DNA from: Chthoniobacterales bacterium
GTDB lineage: Bacteria; Verrucomicrobiota; Verrucomicrobiia; Chthoniobacterales; UBA10450
Assembly: GCA_035274845.1 (NCBI GenBank)
Contig: DATENU010000022.1
Span: 124,001 to 188,000, forward strand
Direction: 5' to 3'
Length of the DNA: 64,000 nt
Part shown: piece by piece, positions 39,210 through 49,232 of the stretch
Numbering within the stretch: position 1 is the stretch's first letter
Layout: every line of letters begins with the position of its first letter
Program-made: the position numbers and the translations under genes
The notes under the pieces: generated by a model
The model's input: only the letters and a program-made list of their open reading frames with translations
Databases searched by the model: none
Told to the model about the DNA's origin: nothing

Positions 39210-39420
39210 AAACATTTTCTCCGGCTGGGTATGCGAAAAAACAGCAATCGGTTGCTGTGATCCACGGGCAAAACCACTGCGGCTCGGACGGCCTTTTGAG
39301 TCGTGGACGAGACCCTGCTTTCTACCCGCGAAGCGTAACTGTGTCGAGTGTTTTTTTCACATCGAACACACTTAGGTCGGCCCCTTGCGCACCGAAAAAA
39401 CGACGGATTCAAATCGCGCC

Positions 39421-41190
39421 TTATTGAATATTATAGGCTTCCACTAACCCCACTCCGGTCGTCCGGCCAGCCCCCCGGACGACAGCTGTGTAGGCACCTG
39501 GCGGGATGGTTTGCACCAACGCCGATTCCGCGTCGAATTGGGGTGCGAGGTTAGCCGCCTGGATCAAAGCCATCTGGCTGGGATCGCTCTTCCAGTCATC
39601 ATTCGAGCGGAGCACAATCCCATTCGCGTTGACCAGATCGACCGTTGGATTCGCGAGCGCGCCAGCCACTCCGAAGTTGGTCAGAGTCGGCCCAAGCGCC
39701 CGCACCAGAACATTAATGCTCCCCCCGCTTGCCGGTCCGACAATCACACCGGCGATCATCACATTGTCATCCACCCCCACAAATCCACGCGTGCTGATGT
39801 TGGCGAGTTTTGAGGCGGCGGCCTGGTCGAGATCGAAAGCATCCACCACGGCGAGTCCGAATTGCCCATTCTTTCCCCGAACCACGGCGGTGTAGGCTTG
39901 ATTTGGACTTAGCGTCACGATGATCGCTGACTCCGCATCTTTGGCCGGCGCGAGTCCGCTGTTCTGGATCTCGGCCTGCTGGGCGGAATTACGCCAATCG
40001 TCATTCGTGGCCACAGAGGTATTGCCTTGAAAAACCTCGAGAGTTGGATCTTGCAATGCGCCCGGCAAGCCAAAGTCGGTAAGGGTGGGACCGATCGCCC
40101 GGATAATAACTTTCTTTCCCGCGGTGCCCTGGGTGATCATCCCACCGATCAAAACGTCGCCGCCATTTTGCATCCGCAGCCGGGTGGAAATGTTAGCCAG
40201 GAGAGAGGGAACGATTGCGCCGGTCGCCAAATAATCGGCCTTAGCGTTGAGCGAATTTGCCACCGTCACTGTCCGTTGCGCAGTCGCCTGTCCGCCGCCG
40301 CTGAAAGTCACGTTGTAAGATCCATTACCCGGCACCGGCACCGAATAGCCGCCGGAAGAAGAGCTCACCGCGAAGAAATTCGACCCTGCAACATCGATCC
40401 GCACGCCCCCGATGCCTTCACCCGGATCATAGAATCCGTTGCCGTTTGTATCGCGGTATACAACGCCGGTAATGAACGGAGTCGAGTTAGTCTGCGTTCC
40501 GAAATTCTGGACGACATAGAGCGAATCCCACGTATTGCCCTGACCGTTGTCAGTCCCTGCGCTGATCCCGATCCCGATCTCCCGGAAAAACGCCAGCATT
40601 GTCGTCATGCGATGTCCCCGACCCGGCACAGTCTGGTCCGTGAAAAGATTATTGTGATCGTTGAGAATTTCCGTGATCAACTTCGCGCCCGTGAACGGAC
40701 CGCTCCCGATGGTCTCTGATTCCGCAATGTTTTCCGGGCCTGGAAAAAAACCGGAAGCGGTGGTCGGCCCGTTATAGTTCGCCATCGAGTAATTCGCCGC
40801 CGCAATTCGAATTTGAGGGCTAGAAGTCCCATTCGGATAAGTGTGCGGATTTTGGCCGGAAAAAAATTGATCGCCATTGTTGAGATTGGTGGCGTGGCCT
40901 TGCGCCGAATTGAAGAGCAACGAATTTCGCGAAAGTGGCTGGACCGAATTCTGAATGGTCCAGGATTCGCCGTTGATGTTGGGGTTGCCTTCCTGGAGCC
41001 CGCTCAATCCGAGCCGAGCCGCTTCCGCGCCGCCATTCGCACGCGCCCGGTTGATGAGCTCGATCATATATTGCTCCTCATTGCTCGGAGTGCCGATCGA
41101 ATATTGGGTCTGCGCTATCGCTTGAGACAGCGCCGTTGCCGCAGTGAGGGCGATGAATCTGATCAGGTAAAGCTGGACGTTTGCGAACAT
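39421..41190 (-). CDS. Secreted CAP-domain protein with two C-terminal modules (second)
   Basis: 589 residues with a signal peptide (FIALTAATALSQAIAQ). The CAP domain spans roughly 35-235 (EEQYMIELINRARANGGAEA, SLLFNSAQGHATNLNNGDQF, ENIAESETIGSG and GRGHRMTTMLAFFREIGIG). A Cna-B-like domain follows (VYRDTNGNGFYDPGEGIGGV, GGYSVPVPGNGSYNVTFSGG). The linker here is short and has no TPTP array. The paired module belongs to the second sequence group: [20 protein letters not shown] and, in copy two, [35 protein letters not shown], ending VEAYNIQ. It shares its domain order with the gene at 30.8 kb but not its module subtype, which suggests shuffling. Confidence 0.85.
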   Translation of the reverse strand: MFANVQLYLIRFIALTAATALSQAIAQTQYSIGTPSNEEQYMIELINRARANGGAEAARLGLSGLQEGNPNINGESWTIQNSVQPLSRNSLLFNSAQGHATNLNNGDQFFSGQNPHTYPNGTSSPQIRIAAANYSMANYNGPTTASGFFPGPENIAESETIGSGPFTGAKLITEILNDHNNLFTDQTVPGRGHRMTTMLAFFREIGIGISAGTDNGQGNTWDSLYVVQNFGTQTNSTPFITGVVYRDTNGNGFYDPGEGIGGVRIDVAGSNFFAVSSSSGGYSVPVPGNGSYNVTFSGGGQATAQRTVTVANSLNAKADYLATGAIVPSLLANISTRLRMQNGGDVLIGGMITQGTAGKKVIIRAIGPTLTDFGLPGALQDPTLEVFQGNTSVATNDDWRNSAQQAEIQNSGLAPAKDAESAIIVTLSPNQAYTAVVRGKNGQFGLAVVDAFDLDQAAASKLANISTRGFVGVDDNVMIAGVIVGPASGGSINVLVRALGPTLTNFGVAGALANPTVDLVNANGIVLRSNDDWKSDPSQMALIQAANLAPQFDAESALVQTIPPGAYTAVVRGAGRTTGVGLVEAYNIQ

Positions 41191-41268
41191 CCGGCAAACC
41201 TGCCTTCGTTTTCTGAAAAAAGAAGAGGAAATCCTACAACTCCAGCCCGGGGGGCTCCCTGCTTCCGG

Positions 41269-44124
41269 TCACTGCAGGAAATAAACTTCAACCAAACCGG
41301 TGCCGGTAGTTTCGGGTTTACCGCGAACCTGAGCGGTGTACTGCCCGGGCTGAATCGTCTGGACCAGGGCCGCCTCGAGATTGTTGGTCGGTTGAAGCCC
41401 GGTGCCCTGGAGTTCTACCGCCTGGTCCGTCATCCAGTCGTCATTCTCCCGCACAATGTTCCCGTTCTGGTCCCTGAGCTGAAGGGTTGTGTCGGGCAGC
41501 GCATTGGTAATGCCAAACGCCGCCAACGAAGGACCGATCGCCCGGACCACTACCCTGACCGGTCCATTCTGGATAATGAATCCGCCGATCAGCAGTCTGT
41601 CGCCGGGTTGGACCAATCCTCTCGTTGCCACGTTGGCCACCCGCGCCGTTGATGCCGGGCTCAGGTCGTAGGCATCGACCACCCCGGTGCCCACCGTGTT
41701 GTTCGCCCCGCGTACCACCGCCGTGTAACTGGCGGGCGTGAGGTCAGCGACAATCGCCGATTCCAGGTCGTTCCCCGGCGCCACTCCGCTTCCGTTGATT
41801 TCCGCAAATTGATCGCCGGTGATGATCCCACCCACCTGCGTCGTTTTCCAATTATCATTCGAAGCGATCTGCGCATTACTGGCGTCGAAAATTCCCAGGG
41901 TCGGATTGGCCACTGCGTCGGTAACTCCAAACGCCGCGAGGGATGGTCCGATCGCGCGCACCAGGAGCTTCTTTGTCGAGCCTGCTGGGCCCTGGATAAT
42001 AAACCCTTCAATGAGGGCGTTATCCCCCGTGCCGACGGGCAGGCGGGTAGAGATGTTGCCGACGAGGCCGGGTGCGCCATTTCCCGTAATCGTAAAATTG
42101 GCGTCGGAAATATCGAAGAAAATATTGCCGACGGCTTCCACCTTGATGCGGGCCGTGGTGGTCGGAAGATTCGGCACCGTGACGTTGGCGGTGCCATTAT
42201 TAGGAACGCTCGCGGCCAGCACGGCGGCAAAGGAAGTCCCGCCATCCGTGGAGAGCGAGATTTTCACATTTGCCGCGCTGACCGGCGTCGCTGTGGTGTT
42301 GGCCACATTCCAGTTCACCGTCAACTGCGAACCCGCCGCTACGGTCACGGCCGTATTCGGTGCCGTGACAACAAACGGTCCGCTCGCCGCGTCGATGTTT
42401 ATCGCCACGCCGGCGTCGCTTATGCCTCCTTTGTTGTCCCGAACGGCGACGCGGAAGTTCATTGTCCGGGCCACGGAGGGAAGGTTCTCACCGGTCACAC
42501 AGGTGTCTCCCGTCCGGCAAACAGCGCCGGTGGGCGAAGTTCCCGTGAAAGTCAGCGGGGGAGTGTTCGCGTTGTTCAAAATGTAGGTCAGGCTCGGGTA
42601 GGTGCGGGACGAGCTCGCGGCTGGAGCGTAAACCCGAAACAAAGGACGCAGGACGCCGTCCGTGTCGACATCGTAGGTCCCCGGAGGCACTCCATTCGGC
42701 CCGCTGGCGGAAGGGGCCAGGTCGTATTCCTCCCAGGAATAAGTTAACGGGTCATTGTCCGCGTCGGTCGCCGTGGCGGTGAGGGTGAAAGGAGTCAATT
42801 TCGGGATCGTAAAGCCCGCTCCCGCGCCTGCGACCGGGACATTGTTTCCGGTGGGAGTGCTCGTGCCGCAAGTCGAGCTTTCCCCGTTCTCGATCTGGTC
42901 CAGCATCTGGGTGAGACTGCGGATATGAAAGTTATCGAATGAAAACCGTTGCTGGTTTCGGTCCCCGCAAATGCCGACGTAGGACATGATGGTACTTCCG
43001 CTCGCGATTTCGAACGCGTTCGGGGCCGAACGGGTGCTGCAGACTGGACCCTCGGATGTGTTGTAAGTGTGCTTTCCGGCGAATTGATGGCCGATTTCGT
43101 GGGCCACATAGTCGACCCAAAAAGAATCGCCCGTTGGTGGAACGCGGGCGGAATAACCTTGCGCTTTTTGGGTCGAGCACACCGACGGGCTTAGGGCGAC
43201 GCCGCCCCCACCCGTGCCGAACAAATGGCCGATGTCGTAATTGGCGGCGCCGATCGTGTTGTCGAGAGTGGTTTGATTGATCGTGAGTTGCGCGCCGTTG
43301 TCCGTGTTGTCGTACGGATCAGTGGCCGGGTCCGGAAAAACGGTGTTTGTCCCGGAGACAAGGGTGAAGGTCAACGACAGGTCCCGACGGTAGATGAGAA
43401 TGAGGCGGTTTACCGCGTTCATCACGTCCGCCAAGGCGGTTGCCTGGCCGCCCCGGTCGACAGTGTACTCTCCGGTGGTCGCGATCGCTATGCGATAAGT
43501 CCTCAAATTCGCTCCGTTACTAAACTCGGGAACGGCCGGCTCGATGGGGGCACGGCGATCGCCAGCGGTGGCGCGCTTGCCCAGCTCGAAAAGCCGGTCA
43601 ATCTCACAATGAAAGGAGCTTTTCGGCGCCTCCAAATCCTGCTTGCGATACGCAATGTAGTTTTCCGGATCGCCAGGAGAATAGGGGTCAAGGTAATGAG
43701 ACCCATCCGCGCCGATGATGAAAGCGCGTAAACCTTCCTTGGACCAGCTCAGGCGAACGGTCGCAGTTCGATCTTCGATCCCCTGTCCCGAGTACGTTTT
43801 CCAATCCGGAGCTTCGGCGGCAACCTGCGGGGAAACCATTGGCGATTCTGTAATCTCGAAACGCCAGAAGCCCCCATCCGCTTTCGGCAGCGTAATGATC
43901 ACGTGACGGGTTTTCGCCGCGTCACTGAACTCCATCGGGGCGCTGTTTAGAAGCTGGGCCATTGCCACTGTATTCAGCCGCAGAGTCCGATACCGCTGCG
44001 GGAGAACCTGGCTTGGACGTTTGGTGGCTATTTCGCTTTCCCTCACATCCTGCCAAAGCGCGGACTGGGCGAAGGCCCCGATAGGAACGAAGACAATGAG
44101 AAAAGATGCAATCAATTTACGCAT
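41269..44124 (-). CDS. Secreted reprolysin-like metalloprotease with two C-terminal modules
   Basis: 951 residues from ATG 44124 (MRKLIASFLIVFVPIGAFAQ), a clean signal peptide; the longer start at 44157 is less likely. A propeptide is followed by an M12-type metallopeptidase domain with the zinc site HEIGHQFAGKH (about residues 342-352) and the Met-turn GSTIMSYVGICG. Cys residues around it probably pair. Next come cadherin/Ig-like domains (PKLTPFTLTATATDADNDPL and PNTAVTVAAGSQLTVNWNV), then two modules without a Thr/Pro linker. These are a third sequence group ([20 protein letters not shown], last VEVYFLQ). It is probably an extracellular protease acting on environmental or surface proteins. 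Confidence 0.9.
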   Translation of the reverse strand: MRKLIASFLIVFVPIGAFAQSALWQDVRESEIATKRPSQVLPQRYRTLRLNTVAMAQLLNSAPMEFSDAAKTRHVIITLPKADGGFWRFEITESPMVSPQVAAEAPDWKTYSGQGIEDRTATVRLSWSKEGLRAFIIGADGSHYLDPYSPGDPENYIAYRKQDLEAPKSSFHCEIDRLFELGKRATAGDRRAPIEPAVPEFSNGANLRTYRIAIATTGEYTVDRGGQATALADVMNAVNRLILIYRRDLSLTFTLVSGTNTVFPDPATDPYDNTDNGAQLTINQTTLDNTIGAANYDIGHLFGTGGGGVALSPSVCSTQKAQGYSARVPPTGDSFWVDYVAHEIGHQFAGKHTYNTSEGPVCSTRSAPNAFEIASGSTIMSYVGICGDRNQQRFSFDNFHIRSLTQMLDQIENGESSTCGTSTPTGNNVPVAGAGAGFTIPKLTPFTLTATATDADNDPLTYSWEEYDLAPSASGPNGVPPGTYDVDTDGVLRPLFRVYAPAASSSRTYPSLTYILNNANTPPLTFTGTSPTGAVCRTGDTCVTGENLPSVARTMNFRVAVRDNKGGISDAGVAINIDAASGPFVVTAPNTAVTVAAGSQLTVNWNVANTTATPVSAANVKISLSTDGGTSFAAVLAASVPNNGTANVTVPNLPTTTARIKVEAVGNIFFDISDANFTITGNGAPGLVGNISTRLPVGTGDNALIEGFIIQGPAGSTKKLLVRAIGPSLAAFGVTDAVANPTLGIFDASNAQIASNDNWKTTQVGGIITGDQFAEINGSGVAPGNDLESAIVADLTPASYTAVVRGANNTVGTGVVDAYDLSPASTARVANVATRGLVQPGDRLLIGGFIIQNGPVRVVVRAIGPSLAAFGITNALPDTTLQLRDQNGNIVRENDDWMTDQAVELQGTGLQPTNNLEAALVQTIQPGQYTAQVRGKPETTGTGLVEVYFLQ

Positions 44125-44232
44125 AATAATGGATTTGCTTCGGCGCATATTGCTCAACCCGAGACAAATAGGCGAGATTTTTTTTCAAGCCTTCGCAGGT
44201 TCTTTTCGGGGATATCCTCCGGGACCCCGCCG

Positions 44233-45117
44233 CTACCTGATGTGATGGCGAACATAGTCTGCGACCACCTTGCGCCACGGACGCACCGTTTGGCCGGTGA
44301 GCGCCTCGTATCGCGCGCTCGAAAGCACGCTGTACACCGGCCGCTTCGCGACGAAGCTCGTCATGTCAGCGAGGGACGATGCGCCAACCGTGCGCGCTTT
44401 CAGTGGAATTCCCTTCTCATGGCAGCAGTCGAGCGCCCATTGGGCGTACTCCTGCCAACTGCACTCGCCGGTGTTGGCCAGATGGAGAATCCCGCTGGCG
44501 TAGCCGGGATCGCCGACCCTGGCTGCAGCGAGCGGCTTCAGCCAGGCCGCCAAATCCAAAGTGTAAGTCGGCGTCGCCCATTTGTCCGCGATCGCCTTCA
44601 CCTCATCGTGTTCCCGAGCCTGGTTGATGGCCCAATCGACGAAGCTCGGCCGATCGGGACCGAAGACCCACGACACGCGCACCATTAACGCGCGCTCATT
44701 CGCCTCCAGCGCGCGCCGCTCCCCTTCCCTTTTCGATTCTCCGTAAACACTGATCGGGCGCGCCGGGTCCTCTTCCGCGTAAGGCTCGCGCTTCTCGCCA
44801 TCGAACACGTAATCGGTACTGATATGGATGAACCGCGCTCGCTTCGCCGCGCAAATTTCAGCGAGAACCCGCGGCGCTTCAGCGTTGAGCGCAAATGCTT
44901 CGTCCACGTGCGTCTCGCAGCGATCGACGTTTGTCTGCGCCGCGGTGTTGATCAACGCATCGAACTCCAGTCCGCCGAGAGTGGTGCGCAGTTGTTCCGG
45001 CGCGCCGAGATCCAGTTGCGCGTGATTAAATCCGACGACGGAGAATTCCTTACCGTACTCTCGCGTCAGCGCAGCGCCGAGCCGGCCGCCGGCGCCAACG
45101 ATAACAATTCTCTGCAT
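44233..45117 (-). CDS. rmlD: dTDP-4-dehydrorhamnose reductase
   Basis: 294 residues from ATG 45117 (MQRIVIVGAGGRLGAALTRE). The NAD(P)-binding Rossmann motif GAGGRLG begins the protein, followed by FDALINTAAQTNVDRCE and HISTDYVFDGEKREPYAEED, with the active-site YGESKREGE (Tyr-x-x-x-Lys). The family's C-terminal substrate part includes ILHLANTGECSWQEYAQWAL. The enzyme reduces dTDP-4-keto-L-rhamnose to dTDP-L-rhamnose, the sugar donor for rhamnose in surface polysaccharide. It stands alone here without rmlA, B or C. It may support glycosylation of the locus's exported proteins, but that is only suggested by position. Confidence 0.93.
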   Translation of the reverse strand: MQRIVIVGAGGRLGAALTREYGKEFSVVGFNHAQLDLGAPEQLRTTLGGLEFDALINTAAQTNVDRCETHVDEAFALNAEAPRVLAEICAAKRARFIHISTDYVFDGEKREPYAEEDPARPISVYGESKREGERRALEANERALMVRVSWVFGPDRPSFVDWAINQAREHDEVKAIADKWATPTYTLDLAAWLKPLAAARVGDPGYASGILHLANTGECSWQEYAQWALDCCHEKGIPLKARTVGASSLADMTSFVAKRPVYSVLSSARYEALTGQTVRPWRKVVADYVRHHIR

Positions 45118-45134
45118 TGCGCCCAACTAAGCGC

Positions 45135-45275
45135 CGGAAATTCCAAATCCCAAGCTCCAAATCCCAGGCAAACTCAAAAAACCAAAGTTCAAAGACCGAT
45201 TTTCGCCACCCGGGCTCCTTGGCGCTTGGAGCTTTCCCCCTTCATTTGGAATTTGGGGGTTTGGATTTGGGATTC
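45135..45275. repeat. Inverted AAATCCCAAAT-type element
   Basis: The left end (AATTCCAAATCCCAAGCTCC, then AAATCCCAGG) and the right end (TTTGGAATTTGGGGGTTTGG, then ATTTGGGATTCC) are complementary in a long imperfect hairpin between the rmlD start and the Csp-like gene end. Looks like a small non-coding mobile or REP-like element. Confidence 0.55.
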
Positions 45276-45281
45276 CGGCGC

Positions 45282-45641
45282 TTATTTCGCCGGCTTCGTC
45301 GGCTTCTTAGCCTTCGCGAGTTTCGCGCACTCCTGCGCGCACTTACGGCAGGCCTCGGCGCACCGCGAAAAAGCTTCCACCTTCGAATGCTTGTCGCAGG
45401 CTTTCGCGAGTTCTTCGCAAGCCCGCGCGCAGACATCGCAAATAGGATAGGCATACTTCGACCCGCGCTCGAGGAGCTGCGTGGTCAGGGTCGCGATCCG
45501 CGCACAATCCCGCGCGGTCACGATGACCGACGCCACCGTGTTCACATCCGGCTGGGCCAGCCCGGCCGTCACCACTCGTTCGCAACGCCGGCGCGCAACG
45601 TTACAGGCATCGATGCAATCGCTAAATTTTGGAGGCCACAT
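45282..45641 (-). CDS. Csp-like four-helix copper-binding protein
   Basis: 119 residues from ATG 45641, preceded by AGAGGA at eight bases. Cys residues are spaced along helices: DCIDACNVARRRCERVV, then TARDCARIATL, ICDVCARACEELAKACD, and CAEACRKCAQECAKLAK. This pattern matches the four-helix-bundle copper storage proteins (Csp, DUF326-type), which bind many Cu(I) ions through inward-facing Cys. There is no signal peptide, so it resembles the cytosolic Csp3 type. The tail is Lys/Pro-rich. The longer frame from 45749 has no ribosome binding site. Copper homeostasis is the probable role. Confidence 0.85.
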   Translation of the reverse strand: MWPPKFSDCIDACNVARRRCERVVTAGLAQPDVNTVASVIVTARDCARIATLTTQLLERGSKYAYPICDVCARACEELAKACDKHSKVEAFSRCAEACRKCAQECAKLAKAKKPTKPAK

Positions 45642-45805
45642 AGCTATTTTCCTCTCGAATGAATTTTGGATGCGGGCCGCTCTTAGCCCTCGGCCGACAG
45701 TAGAAAAACTTTGCCTGGCAAGGCAAGATTTTATTGGGAGCCAAAACACGCGACTGCGATCATCCTGGCGGGACTCCCAGGTGATCGCCCTTCGCGGTTT
45801 CCGTT

Positions 45806-48800
45806 TTAGTTAATCCCGTAGGCTTCGACCACGGCGATGCCGGTCACGCCGCCCGAGCCCTTCACAATCGCGGTGTAATTCCCCGGCACCAGTGTGCGAA
45901 TGATCGCCGACTCCTTGCTATTCGCCGGCGCAAGTCCAGTACCGCTGATCGCTACTTGGTTGTTCGACAACGTCCAGTCGTCGTTCGCTTCGAGCAGGTT
46001 GCCGTTTCCATCGCGTAATTCCAGCGCTGGATCCGTCAGTTTTCCAGCAATGGTCAGCGACGGCCCAATCGCGCGCACCACCACATCCTGCGTCGCCTGA
46101 CCCACTACGATCATTCCTGCGATCAGCACATTGTCGCCGTTCTGCACCAGTCCACGTGAGGAGATATTGGCCAGCTTTGCATTGCCAAAGGGATCCACAT
46201 CGTAGATCTGGACGACGCCAATGCCCATCGCGTTGTTCGCTCCGCGCACGATCGCCGTGTAAGCCGCGCCGTTGGCGGGAAGCGTCGCCATGACCGCAGA
46301 CTCCAGATCGTTGGCCGGCGCCAGCCCGGCATCGATGATCGCCTGCTTGTTGCTGTTGGATACCTGCCAATCGTCGTTTTGATCGACCAACGCCCCCGCT
46401 GCATTGCGCAATTCGAGCGTCGGGTTAGCCAACTGGCCCGGCAATCCGAGGGATGGACCGATGGCACGGACGATAACCTTCTTGGGTGCGGTCCCGGTGA
46501 CGATGAACCCTCCAATGAGCACGTTATCGCCATTCCCGACCGACAGTCGCGTGGCGATGTTACCCAGCTGAGTCGGAGGCGCTGGGCTGGGGGACGCCGA
46601 AGGAGAGGGCGAGGCTGACGGAGAGGGCGATGGAGACGCAGACGGCGAAGGAGAAGCACTAGGCGATGGGGACGCGGACGGCGAAGGAGAAGCACTAGGC
46701 GAGGGCGACGCGGATGGCGAGGGCGAGGCCGATGGCGACGGGGATGCGGATGGGGAGGGCGACGGAGTCGGGGTTGCCGTTGGTGTAACGGTTTCTCCTA
46801 CTGTTGGGGTCGGGGTTGCGGTTGGGACTGGCGTAGCAGTCGGTGTCGGGTTCGGAGTAGCGGTCGGCGTCGGGTTCGGCGTAACGGTCGGCGTCGGAGT
46901 TGCAGTCGGAGCCACGGTGGGAGTTGGCGTGGCCGTCGGCGCGACCGTCGGAGTCGGGGTTGCGGTTGGGACTGGCGTGGCGGTCGGCGTCGGATTCGGC
47001 GTGGCCGTAGGGGTTGCAGTCGGCGTGGCCGTTGGCACCGGAGTCGGAGTTGGCGTAGCCGTCGGAACCGGTGTTGCCGTCGGCGTAGGCGTCGGGCCCG
47101 CAGTCCCGGGAGCCATGATCGCCACCGTTATGGGCGAACCGGTCTTGAAAAATCCGATCGTCGCGGTCGTGGCCTGCGGCGGGGTGTTGGAATCGAACCG
47201 GAAATTGTAAAGCGTGCCCCAGCGAATCGCGTTGGCGTTCTGGTTTTGAGCGAAAGTCTCGCTGCTCCAGGTGAGATCAGAACTGCCTTGGGTGGAGCCC
47301 CAGGCTGTGTTGCTATATCCCGCGCTTCCTAACGTGCCGTCATTCGCAATCCCAGGATGATTCGTCGGGGCATGGAATCCGAGATTGCTCACGGTGGCTC
47401 CGCTACCAAAGGCAACAGGCACCGTGAAGGATTGGATCGCCCGGTCCAGATTCTCATTGTAAACCACGTATTCGTAGTGCCAGACACCCGTCGAAGGATT
47501 CGTCACTCGATAACCGACAAACCCGACGCCATCGACTCCCGGCGCCGGCTCGATTTGGTTAATAGTCGCCTGCGGGTTGCTGGTCGCTGCCCTCCAGGCG
47601 TTGATGGCAGGCTCCGTCCTCACCGTGGTGAAACCGGTCCCGGAAAAAGTGAAACTGGTCGTGCCGGTAACCGTAAACCGCCGATACGAGACGTTATTCT
47701 TCATGTTCGCGTTATTGACGCATTGGCCCGGATTCTGGCTGCACCAGAGGAATTCGTGCGGAGTCACATATTGACCTTCGGCAAAATAAGTCGCCCCGGT
47801 GTTTTGCGTGGTGTCCAGATCGCTGACTGCGACCAGGCAGCGATGAGTTGGACCCGCGTGGGTGTGGCCGGTGTGGTTATTCGGATTCGTAGCCCCCGAA
47901 TCGCCTCGAGGATAAACACCCGTAAAGGGATTGACCCACGCCCGCGAACCAATCCCGGTTTGATCGGAATTCAGGCTGGCTGAATAAGGATCGGAGCAGC
48001 CCGAGCCAAGATGGGAGCCGCCGGTACCGTTGCAGCCAAAGCCGCAGATATTCTGAGTCAAGGCGGTGAAAGCATGTTTGAGCCAGGACTGGCCGACCTG
48101 TTCGAACCGGTCGTTGTTGCTCGTTCCGCCGCTCATTCGATACAAATTCTGCGGGATGACTGGATGGTCGTTGCTAGGCAACTGAAACCAGTCCAGGTCC
48201 ACGATGCCGTTGTTGCAGGAAGTCGTGGCGACGCCGAGTCCAACAAAGCCGCCCGAGGCGGTTCCAAATTGTTGCATGGCGGGTAAGTCTCCTACGATGA
48301 CGTCGGGCCCGGGCGCTGTGCCCACCGAAGGGACAGATGGCTGATTACTGTCATGCCGGAGCGGCGGCATCACCGATGATTGCACCGATCCGTTCACCAG
48401 CTTGTCGATTTCGATCGGGTAAACGGAAGCCGCAATCGAGATGTTTCCCACGATTGCACCTGCTTCCACGTTTCCGAGCTGCCGGGCGAATTCCTTCGAA
48501 ACGAGGAGTCTGCCGTTGTCGATCCGAAGGACCCGCTGGGCCGCGTCGTAATTGTACTCGTGGCCATCAATATTGAAGAAAACAAGGCCGGTCCTGGAGT
48601 CGCGCAGCACCAGTTCGACACTTTCTCCCCAGGAAACTTTTTCCAGGACCAACTGCCGGATGGAAGCGCTTAACGCCGCGGGAAGAGTCCCAGAATTTTG
48701 TGGCGTCAAAGCCATCGAGCCGGGCTCCGGCCCGCGCAGCTGATCGTTGAGGACGAGCATCGTGAAAAACGAATTTGGCGACACCGCGAAACGCAGTGTT

Positions 48801-49012
48801 TCCAGCTGGGCCTTTTCCGCCGAGGCGTCCCCGTTGAGCCGCTTGAGGTCGAGATCCATCGCGACGCTCCCGTTCGCGACGATCATTCTTTCCAGCGTGC
48901 CGCTCGGTCCGTCAGCGCTTTTGGCTGGCGATCGAGCGATCAAATCTCCCGAGCTGTTGCTCAACAGCAACAGCACCGGGACCACGATACGAAGGACTAG
49001 TGTTTTTAACAT
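45806..49012 (-). CDS. Secreted protein of unknown family with two C-terminal modules
   Basis: 1068 residues with a signal peptide ([20 protein letters not shown]). The ~620-residue N-terminal part is not a family I can name, but it has clear marks: [16 protein letters not shown], then [68 protein letters not shown] and several likely disulfides. A TPTPTATP linker (about 650-730) and an SPSPSASP linker (about 735-800) follow in succession. The two modules then end at VVEAYGIN. It is a close paralogue of the next gene upstream. Probably an extracellular or surface protein; activity unknown. Confidence 0.85.
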   Translation of the reverse strand: MLKTLVLRIVVPVLLLLSNSSGDLIARSPAKSADGPSGTLERMIVANGSVAMDLDLKRLNGDASAEKAQLETLRFAVSPNSFFTMLVLNDQLRGPEPGSMALTPQNSGTLPAALSASIRQLVLEKVSWGESVELVLRDSRTGLVFFNIDGHEYNYDAAQRVLRIDNGRLLVSKEFARQLGNVEAGAIVGNISIAASVYPIEIDKLVNGSVQSSVMPPLRHDSNQPSVPSVGTAPGPDVIVGDLPAMQQFGTASGGFVGLGVATTSCNNGIVDLDWFQLPSNDHPVIPQNLYRMSGGTSNNDRFEQVGQSWLKHAFTALTQNICGFGCNGTGGSHLGSGCSDPYSASLNSDQTGIGSRAWVNPFTGVYPRGDSGATNPNNHTGHTHAGPTHRCLVAVSDLDTTQNTGATYFAEGQYVTPHEFLWCSQNPGQCVNNANMKNNVSYRRFTVTGTTSFTFSGTGFTTVRTEPAINAWRAATSNPQATINQIEPAPGVDGVGFVGYRVTNPSTGVWHYEYVVYNENLDRAIQSFTVPVAFGSGATVSNLGFHAPTNHPGIANDGTLGSAGYSNTAWGSTQGSSDLTWSSETFAQNQNANAIRWGTLYNFRFDSNTPPQATTATIGFFKTGSPITVAIMAPGTAGPTPTPTATPVPTATPTPTPVPTATPTATPTATPNPTPTATPVPTATPTPTVAPTATPTPTVAPTATPTPTVTPNPTPTATPNPTPTATPVPTATPTPTVGETVTPTATPTPSPSPSASPSPSASPSPSASPSPSASPSPSASPSPSASPSPSASPSPSPSASPSPSASPSPAPPTQLGNIATRLSVGNGDNVLIGGFIVTGTAPKKVIVRAIGPSLGLPGQLANPTLELRNAAGALVDQNDDWQVSNSNKQAIIDAGLAPANDLESAVMATLPANGAAYTAIVRGANNAMGIGVVQIYDVDPFGNAKLANISSRGLVQNGDNVLIAGMIVVGQATQDVVVRAIGPSLTIAGKLTDPALELRDGNGNLLEANDDWTLSNNQVAISGTGLAPANSKESAIIRTLVPGNYTAIVKGSGGVTGIAVVEAYGIN
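46585..47105. repeat. Coding tandem repeats (SPSPSASP then TPTPTATP linkers)
   Basis: Two adjacent low-complexity arrays. 46585-46770 encodes SPSPSASP repeats and 46780-47105 encodes [18 protein letters not shown] repeats of the same protein. The neighbouring paralogue has only the TP type, so the SP array was gained or lost after duplication. Confidence 0.85.
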
Positions 49013-49146
49013 GTTTTGAAACTCCCAAAGCTCCGGGCAATCCCTTGAATGAATCCTGGAGGCGGCGCGCTCCTGACCCTTGACCGATAGTAGGAAAATT
49101 CTGCCGCGTCAGGCAAGATCTTATTGAGACGGGCAATCAACGAAGT

Positions 49147-49176
49147 CGCCATGCCTCAACCATTTGAGGCATGGCG
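49147..49176. terminator. Perfect 13-bp hairpin between paralogues
   Basis: CGCCATGCCTCAA at 49147-49159 pairs exactly with TTGAGGCATGGCG at 49164-49176 around the loop CCAT. It lies just downstream of the 49.2-kb gene and upstream of the 45.8-kb gene start, so it may end transcription of the former. The other paralogue's flank has no equivalent. A GCGATCAC...GTGATCGC stem lies next to it. Confidence 0.5.
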
Positions 49177-49232
49177 CGACTGCGATCACCCTGGCCGGAG
49201 CTCCAAGTGATCGCCACTTCGCGGTTTCAGTC

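Noticed and set aside
33530..47105. CRISPR-like arrays of short repeats
   Set aside because: The repeats are contiguous, without spacers, keep the reading frame and encode Pro-rich linkers; no cas genes are near.
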